In this document: in pieces, positions 1 to 3,946 of the stretch
Numbering within the stretch: the first letter of the stretch is position 1
Layout of the letters: each line of letters begins with the position of its first letter
From: Streptomyces sp.
GTDB lineage: Bacteria; Actinomycetota; Actinomycetes; Streptomycetales; Streptomycetaceae
NCBI GenBank assembly: GCA_003519485.1
Contig: DOWQ01000536.1
Location: 1-6,785 of the forward strand
DNA length: 6,785 nucleotides
Reading direction: 5' to 3'
The notes under the pieces: model-generated
What the model saw: only the letters and a program-made list of their open reading frames with translations
What the model was told of the DNA's origin: nothing
The model's database searches: none
Position numbers and translations under genes: made by a program

Positions 1-849
1 GAGCCGCGGGTCGGCCCGGGCCGCCGCGACGACCGCCGCCGGGCCGGCGAGCACCTCGGTGCAGCCGCGCGCGCCGCACCAGCACTCAGGCCCGTCCACG
101 TCGAGGCAGATGTGCCCGATCTCGCCCGCGTTCCCGCTGGCGCCCCGGTACGTGAGCCCGTTGATCAACAGTCCGGCGCCGATGCCGGTGCCCATGTAGA
201 CGGCCGCGAAGGTGGAGGTCCCGCCGACGACGCCCGACCAGTGCTCGCCGAGCGCCGCCGCCGTGGCGTCGTTGTCCAGGACGACCGGCAGCCCGGTGGC
301 CTTCTCCAGCGCGCGGTCGAGCGGGAAGTCCTCCCAGGGTCGCATCGCCGGGGGCGTCAGCCGCATGCCGCTCGTCGGGGTGAGCGGCCCGGGGGAGACG
401 AGGCCCAGTCCCAGCACCAGCTCCCGGTCGATGCCGATCCCCTCGATGAGGGCGTCGACCTCCCGGGCCATCCGCGCGACGACGACCGGCGGGTCCTCGG
501 CGCCCGCCCCCGCCCGGGACATCCGGGCGACCACGGAGCCGCCGAGGTTGGTGAGGACGTAGGTGATCCCGGCGACGTCCAGGTGCACGCCGACCGCGTA
601 CCGGGAGGACTGGTTGAGCTGGAGCAGGACCCGCGGCTTCCCGCCGGTGGACTCCGCGCGGCCCGTCTCCAGGACGAGCCCGTCGTCGATCAGGCGGCGT
701 ACGACGGTCGAGATCGTCGCGCCGGTGAAGCCGGTGGCCCGGACGAGCCCCACCCGGCTGATGGTGCCCGCCGCGCGGATCACGTCCAGTACGGCCGATC
801 TGCTGCTCGTATGGGGTGTGGCCTGTGCCGGTCGGCTCGGTCCGCTCAC
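1..849 (-). CDS. ROK-family transcriptional repressor (C-terminus cut by window edge)
   Basis: Sugar-responsive DNA-binding regulator of the ROK (repressor, ORF, kinase) family; 283 residues are visible and about 100 more would be expected beyond the edge. Reading the minus strand from GTG at 849, residues about 18-63 form a winged helix-turn-helix (SRVGLVRATGFTGATIS then VVRRLIDDGLV). The sugar-kinase-like fold follows, with D192-N193-D194 before ATAAALGE, GTGIGAG at 220-226, and the ROK zinc signature: H246 and C256-W-C-G-A-R-G-C263-T-E. The phosphate loop expected as DxGxT reads D91-V-A-G-I95, so kinase activity is unlikely, as in other ROK repressors. The start is fixed by an in-frame TGA at 883-885, no other start codon between them, and a GGAGGA ribosome site four bases upstream. 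It is divergent from the transporter operon, which it probably represses until a sugar ligand binds. The family is certain; the ligand is unknown. Confidence 0.93.
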   Translation of the reverse strand, partial: MSGPSRPAQATPHTSSRSAVLDVIRAAGTISRVGLVRATGFTGATISTVVRRLIDDGLVLETGRAESTGGKPRVLLQLNQSSRYAVGVHLDVAGITYVLTNLGGSVVARMSRAGAGAEDPPVVVARMAREVDALIEGIGIDRELVLGLGLVSPGPLTPTSGMRLTPPAMRPWEDFPLDRALEKATGLPVVLDNDATAAALGEHWSGVVGGTSTFAAVYMGTGIGAGLLINGLTYRGASGNAGEIGHICLDVDGPECWCGARGCTEVLAGPAAVVAAARADPRL

Positions 850-853
850 TGAA

Positions 854-859
854 TCCTCC
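854..859 (-). promoter_or_regulatory. Ribosome binding site of the ROK repressor
   Basis: The minus strand reads GGAGGA, then TTCA, then the GTG start at 849. It decides the start because an in-frame stop lies at 883-885 and no other start codon occurs between. Confidence 0.8.
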
Positions 860-900
860 GCCCGCGCCCTGTTGCTGCGCGCTCACGATATCGGGGCGCT

Positions 901-925
901 GCCGCGGCGGATCGCACCGCGGCGG
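901..925 (-). repeat. 9-bp direct repeat and possible hairpin at the repressor leader
   Basis: CCGCGGCGG occurs at 902-910 and again at 917-925, 15 bases apart. On the minus strand the same bases can pair as a 7-bp stem (GCCGCGG with CCGCGGC) around a 9-base loop. It lies at or just after the predicted transcription start of the repressor gene, so it may affect its mRNA or be a protein site. GC-rich repeats of this size also arise by chance in such DNA. Confidence 0.4.
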
Positions 926-927
926 CC

Positions 928-956
928 AGCTTAGTTCAGCCGTCTTACGAAGTCTG
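928..956 (-). promoter_or_regulatory. Candidate promoter of the ROK repressor gene
   Basis: On the minus strand, CAGACT (956-951, matching three of six bases of TTGACA) is followed by a 17-base spacer and TAAGCT (933-928, fitting the TAnnnT pattern common in actinomycete -10 boxes). Predicted transcription would begin near 921, giving a leader of about 70 bases. This is assigned by eye; the -35 match is weak. Confidence 0.4.
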
Positions 957-961
957 TACGG
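940..961. promoter_or_regulatory. Candidate ROK operator, copy 1
   Basis: The site starts with CCGTCTTA (940-947), continues CGAA, then G and TCT (953-955), and ends ACGG (958-961). CCGT and ACGG form an outer inverted repeat, as expected for a dimeric repressor. It overlaps the -35 box and spacer of the repressor's own candidate promoter, suggesting autoregulation. The same elements in the same order recur at 1097-1120 over the transporter promoter. Assignment to the ROK protein is inference from location and repetition. Confidence 0.45.
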
Positions 962-1015
962 GCCCGAGGAGGCGGGGGCGCAGGCCAGTCCGGCGGGCGG
1001 TAGGTGCGGCTCGGC

Positions 1016-1037
1016 GTCACGGTCCGGTCACGGTGCG
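1016..1037. repeat. Tandem 11-bp GTCAC repeats (possible PhoP/GlnR-type box)
   Basis: GTCACGGTCCG (1016-1026) is followed directly by GTCACGGTGCG (1027-1037), identical at 10 of 11 bases. An 11-bp period puts both copies on one face of the helix. It is the spacing used by OmpR-family response regulators of streptomycetes: PhoP direct-repeat units resemble GTTCACC, and GlnR sites contain GTnAC half-sites 11 bases apart. It lies some 43 bases upstream of the predicted operon -35 box, a plausible activator position. Which regulator, if any, binds is not shown. Confidence 0.4.
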
Positions 1038-1079
1038 GCCGCCTGTCGTGGGAGGTGTCATCTAGGGATCGCCGGGGTA

Positions 1080-1109
1080 TTGACTTTCTTTCTTCACCGT
1101 CTTAACAAT
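1080..1109 (+). promoter_or_regulatory. Candidate promoter of the transporter operon
   Basis: TTGACT (1080-1085) matches five of six bases of the -35 consensus. After an 18-base spacer, AACAAT (1104-1109) matches four of six bases of the -10 consensus, inside the A+T-rich stretch TTAACAAT. Transcription would start near 1116, leaving a leader of about 70 bases before the lipoprotein start at 1190. Good by position and composition. Confidence 0.6.
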
Positions 1110-1120
1110 CTCTCCCACGG
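1097..1120. promoter_or_regulatory. Candidate ROK operator, copy 2
   Basis: The site reads CCGTCTTA (1097-1104), AC, AA, TCT (1109-1111) and ends ACGG (1117-1120), repeating the elements of the site at 940-961 with a two-base longer gap between the outer CCGT and ACGG. It covers the -10 box and the predicted start of transcription of the transporter operon, a classic repressor position. Binding by the neighbouring ROK protein is inferred. Confidence 0.45.
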
Positions 1121-1128
1121 CTTGACGA

Positions 1129-1168
1129 CGCCCCGACGGGCGGCGCACCGGGCACGTCGGAGTGCCGG
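1129..1168 (+). other. Two small hairpins in the operon leader
   Basis: CGCCC (1129-1133) pairs with GGGCG (1138-1142) around a CGAC tetraloop. GGCAC (1151-1155) pairs with GTGCC (1162-1166) around six bases and can be extended by two C-G pairs past one bulged G (1148-1168). Both lie between the predicted transcription start and the ribosome site at 1177. No T-tract follows, so they are not terminators; they may stabilise the mRNA. No riboswitch family was recognised. Confidence 0.35.
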
Positions 1169-1189
1169 CCAGTGACGAGAGGACAGATC

Positions 1190-2875
1190 ATGTTCCTGCA
1201 GGCAAGGCGCCGGCGTGCGCGTACGGCGGCGGTCGGCATGGCGGCCGCAGCCGCCCTGTTGGCCAGTGGTTGTTCCGGGTCCGGGGGCAGCTCCTCCGGC
1301 GCCGACGACACCCTGATCGCCTTCACCGGCCAGGCGGGCGACTACCAGCGCAACTTCAACCCGTACTCGCCGACCATGATCGACGGGCCAGGCACGATCT
1401 TCGAGCCGCTCTTCTTCTACAACCTCACCGAGGACGAGGAGCCGACGCCGAGGCTCGGCACCGAGTACGCCTGGAACGAGGACGGCACGGAGCTGTCCGT
1501 CACCCTGCGCTCCAACGCGACCTGGACGGACGGCGAGAAGTTCACCGCCGACGACGTCGTGTTCACCCTGAACATGATCACCGAGCAGAAGACCATGAAC
1601 AGCACGGGCTACCAGGGCAGGGCGACGGCGGTCGACGACACCCACGTGAAGATCGAGTTCGACGAGCCGGCGTTCATGGAGGGCCCGCAGGTCCTCGGCA
1701 AGATCTGGATGGTGCCGGAGCACATCTGGAGCAGGATCGAGGATCCGTCGAAGGACGTCATGAAGAACCCGGTCGGCACCGGCCCGTACATGCTGGACGA
1801 GTTCAAGCCGCAGGCGTTCACCATCAAGGCCAACCCCGACTACTGGGACGGCGAGCCGGCGGTCAAGAAGGTCCGCTACCTCTCCCTGTCCGGCAACCAG
1901 GCCGGCGCCGACGCGCTCGCGGCCGGCAAGATCGACTGGCAGACCGGCCCCGTCCCCGACATCGCCGGGGTCGAGAAGAACTACCCCGGCTACCGGGCCA
2001 TCACGGTGCCGATGAACCAGACGGTCCTCATGACCTGCGCCAACACCGACCTCGGCTGCAAGGGCCCGCAGACGGACCCGGCCGTGCGCAAGGCGATCCA
2101 CCGGGCCATCGACCGCACCCAGCTCAACGAGCTGGCCTTCCAGGGCACCTCCTCCGAGATATCCCCCGGTTTCGCGCTCCCCGAGCGCGACAAGGCACAA
2201 CTCTCCGACGAGCTCGAGAACCCGGTCGCGCCCATGGAGCCGGACGTCGCCGGGGCCGCCGAGCTGCTGGAGGAGGCCGGCTACGCCAAGGGCGCGGGCG
2301 GCGTCTACGCCAAGGACGGCAAGCCGCTGGAGCTCACCGTCAAGGTCGTCTCCGGCTGGACGGACTACATCACCGCCGTCGACACCATGGCGCAGCAGCT
2401 GGGGAAGGCCGGCATCAAGGTCACCTCGCAGCAGGTGTCCTGGAACGAGTGGTCGGACGCGCGCGGCCAGGGCGAGTTCGAGCTGCTCATCGACTCCCTC
2501 TACCAGGGCCCGGCGCCCGACCCGTTCTACGTCTACAGCTACTTCTTCAGCAGCGAGACCTCGGCCCCGGTCGGCGAGGCGGCCAACCCGAACTTCTCCC
2601 GGTTCTCCGACCCGGCCGTGGACGAGGCGCTGGCGAAGCTGAAGTCGATCGACCCGGACGACACCGGGGCGCGCCAGGAGCAGTTCGACGTCATCCAGGC
2701 CACGCTCGAGGAGGAGATGCCGTACATCCCGGTGCTCACCGGCGGCACCACGAGCGAGTACCACTCCGACAAGTTCACCGGCTGGCCCACCCAGGACGAC
2801 ATGTACGCCTTCCCGGCGATCTGGAGCCGTCCCGACCACTCGCAGATCTTCATGAACCTCAAGCCGGCCGAGTAA
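1190..2875 (+). CDS. Family 5 substrate-binding lipoprotein of an Opp/Dpp-type ABC importer
   Basis: Extracellular ligand-capture component, 561 residues, a usual length for the SBP_bac_5 family. The N-terminus is a lipoprotein signal: basic QARRRRAR, a hydrophobic Ala/Leu stretch, then LLASGC with lipidated C28 and a Ser/Gly linker. The family hallmark is at residues 111-125 (TWTDGEKFTADDVVF), preceded by LSVTLR. The sequence FNPYSP...FEPLFFYN near the mature N-terminus and FTGWPTQDDMYAFP near the end resemble family 5 proteins I associate with oligosaccharide uptake, an impression rather than proof. The only cysteines in the mature protein besides C28 are C283 and C290. ATG 1190 is preferred over in-frame GTG 1172 because GAGAGGA (1177-1183) sits six bases before it. 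It is first in the operon, beside a ROK repressor. Substrate unknown: peptide or oligosaccharide. Confidence 0.93.
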   Translation: MFLQARRRRARTAAVGMAAAAALLASGCSGSGGSSSGADDTLIAFTGQAGDYQRNFNPYSPTMIDGPGTIFEPLFFYNLTEDEEPTPRLGTEYAWNEDGTELSVTLRSNATWTDGEKFTADDVVFTLNMITEQKTMNSTGYQGRATAVDDTHVKIEFDEPAFMEGPQVLGKIWMVPEHIWSRIEDPSKDVMKNPVGTGPYMLDEFKPQAFTIKANPDYWDGEPAVKKVRYLSLSGNQAGADALAAGKIDWQTGPVPDIAGVEKNYPGYRAITVPMNQTVLMTCANTDLGCKGPQTDPAVRKAIHRAIDRTQLNELAFQGTSSEISPGFALPERDKAQLSDELENPVAPMEPDVAGAAELLEEAGYAKGAGGVYAKDGKPLELTVKVVSGWTDYITAVDTMAQQLGKAGIKVTSQQVSWNEWSDARGQGEFELLIDSLYQGPAPDPFYVYSYFFSSETSAPVGEAANPNFSRFSDPAVDEALAKLKSIDPDDTGARQEQFDVIQATLEEEMPYIPVLTGGTTSEYHSDKFTGWPTQDDMYAFPAIWSRPDHSQIFMNLKPAE

Positions 2876-2886
2876 CAGCCGGCCGG
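2864..2886 (+). other. Stem-loop over the lipoprotein stop codon
   Basis: CCGGCCG (2864-2870) and CGGCCGG (2880-2886) form a perfect 7-bp GC stem, extendable by a G-U pair, around a 9-base loop that includes the TAA stop (2873-2875). There is no following T-run, so it is not an intrinsic terminator in the usual sense. Hairpins after binding-protein genes commonly protect the upstream mRNA, giving more binding protein than permease; that role is inferred here. Confidence 0.45.
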
Positions 2887-2919
2887 TCAGGGATCCGTGA
2901 GCGGTTCCGTGGAGGAGCC

Positions 2920-2943
2920 ATGGCGATGGGCGGTAACCGATGA
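2920..2943 (+). CDS. Mini leader ORF coupled to the permease start
   Basis: A strong GGAGGAG ribosome site (2911-2917) is followed by ATG at 2920 and another in-frame ATG at 2926, whose 8-base spacing is better. The frame reads MAMGGNR (or MGGNR) and stops at TGA 2941-2943, overlapping the permease ATG at 2940 as ATGA. The permease has no good ribosome site of its own: GGAGGAG is 22 bases away and a frame-0 TAA at 2934-2936 excludes an upstream permease start. Ribosomes finishing the 5-7 codon peptide could re-initiate on the permease. The peptide itself probably has no function. Alternatively it is a relic of a small indel that shifted an older start. Confidence 0.5.
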   Translation: MAMGGNR

Positions 2944-3929
2944 GGTACTACTTCCGGAAGCTGGCGTTCTATCTGGCGGCCCTGTGGGCGGCCCTGACGC
3001 TGAACTTCTTCATCCCGAGACTGATGCCGGGCAACCCGGTGGACACTCTGATGGCGAGGCTCCAGCAGCGCGGCGGCTCCGTGGACCCGTCGGTCCGCAG
3101 GTCCTACGAGCTCCTCCTCGGGACCGACACCGAGGAGCCGCTGTGGGGCCAGTACGTCTCGTATCTGGGCAATCTGCTCCGCGGTGACCTGGGCATCTCG
3201 GTCAGCGCGTTCCCGGCGCCCGCCGCCGAGGTGATCCGGCAGTCGCTGCCCTGGACGATCGTGCTGGTGGGCATCGCGACCCTGCTGTCGTTCGTCATCG
3301 GCATCACCCTGGGCACGCTCGTCGGCTGGCGGCGCGGCACCTGGCTGGACAATCTCGTGCCCGCCACCACCGTCCTGGCGGCCGTGCCGTACTTCTGGCT
3401 CGCGCTGATCCTGGTCGCACTGCTCGGCTCGGCCCTGCGGTGGTTCCCGCTGATGGGCGGCTACGACGTGATCCTCACGCCCGGCTGGACCTGGGAGTTC
3501 ATCGGCTCCGCCGTCTACCACGGGACGCTGCCCGCGCTGACGATCGTGATCTCGTCCGTCGGCGGCTGGCTGCTGGGGATGCGGAACATGATGGTCTCGG
3601 CGGTCTCCGAGGACTACATCCTCACCGCCCGCGCCAAGGGGCTGCGGGACAGCCGCATCATGACCCACTACGCCTCGCGCAACGCGGTGCTCCCGTCGGT
3701 CGCCGGGTTCGCGATCTCCCTCGGCTTCGTGGTCGCCGGATCGATCATCACCGAACAGGTGTTCTCGTATCCCGGCATCGGCGGCAAGCTCCTCCAGGCC
3801 GTGCAGAACAACGACTACGCCCTGATGCAGGGGATCTTCCTGGTGATCACCGTGGCCGTGCTGGGCACCAACCTGATCGTCGATCTGCTGTACGGGCTCA
3901 TCGACCCCCGCACCCGAGCCGGCAACTGA
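2940..3929 (+). CDS. DppB/OppB-type ABC transporter permease
   Basis: Membrane channel subunit of the importer, 329 residues, normal for the family. The N-terminus (MRYYFRKLAFYLAALWAALT then NFFIPRLMPGNPVD) is the characteristic OppB/DppB opening, a first membrane helix followed by a PGNP motif. Further hydrophobic segments are at about 105-131, 143-165, 197-216, 255-274 and 298-320, giving six. The cytoplasmic coupling (EAA) loop is at about 224-252, with E224, A230-R-A-K-G234 and a closing L251-P252; it docks on an ATPase domain. The N-terminal match and the TAA at 2934-2936 fix ATG 2940 as the start. It lies 64 bases after the lipoprotein gene, with a hairpin and a mini leader ORF between, and 17 bases before the next gene. 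Confidence 0.95.
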   Translation: MRYYFRKLAFYLAALWAALTLNFFIPRLMPGNPVDTLMARLQQRGGSVDPSVRRSYELLLGTDTEEPLWGQYVSYLGNLLRGDLGISVSAFPAPAAEVIRQSLPWTIVLVGIATLLSFVIGITLGTLVGWRRGTWLDNLVPATTVLAAVPYFWLALILVALLGSALRWFPLMGGYDVILTPGWTWEFIGSAVYHGTLPALTIVISSVGGWLLGMRNMMVSAVSEDYILTARAKGLRDSRIMTHYASRNAVLPSVAGFAISLGFVVAGSIITEQVFSYPGIGGKLLQAVQNNDYALMQGIFLVITVAVLGTNLIVDLLYGLIDPRTRAGN

Positions 3930-3932
3930 GCC

Positions 3933-3938
3933 GAGGAG
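3933..3938 (+). promoter_or_regulatory. Ribosome binding site of the permease-ATPase fusion
   Basis: GAGGAG ends eight bases before GTG 3947. This site decides the start, since the open frame extends far upstream through the previous gene and the next in-frame ATG (4064) has no comparable site. Confidence 0.8.
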
Positions 3939-3946
3939 CCGACAAC

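Larger units (their letters stand above)
850..1189. other. Divergent control region between repressor and transporter operon
   Basis: This 340-base stretch has no credible gene. It contains the leader and candidate promoter of the repressor on the left (about 850-961), a pair of 11-bp tandem repeats in the middle (1016-1037), and the candidate promoter and leader of the transporter operon on the right (1080-1189). Local A+T-rich patches at 928-957 and 1078-1112 stand out against the GC-rich surroundings and coincide with the predicted promoters. Confidence 0.75.

Noticed and set aside
886..893. CGATATCG perfect palindrome as an operator
   Set aside because: An 8-bp palindrome is expected by chance about once per 256 bases, the flanks do not extend the symmetry, and it has no second copy.
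86..934. Open frames at 86-886 (minus) and at 112-852, 212-562 and 563-934 (plus)
   Set aside because: They are alternate-frame shadows of the ROK repressor; only the minus-strand frame starting at 849 gives helix-turn-helix, DND, GTGIGAG and zinc motifs.
1122..1150. TTGACG at 1122-1127 as a second promoter
   Set aside because: The region 15-19 bases downstream is GC-rich with no -10-like hexamer.
1172..1174. GTG 1172 as start of the lipoprotein
   Set aside because: It would place the GAGAGGA ribosome site inside the gene; ATG 1190 has correct spacing and gives a standard lipoprotein signal.
816..1175. Open frame across the divergent control region
   Set aside because: It has no ribosome site, no recognisable domain, and runs through both candidate promoters; low-complexity translation.
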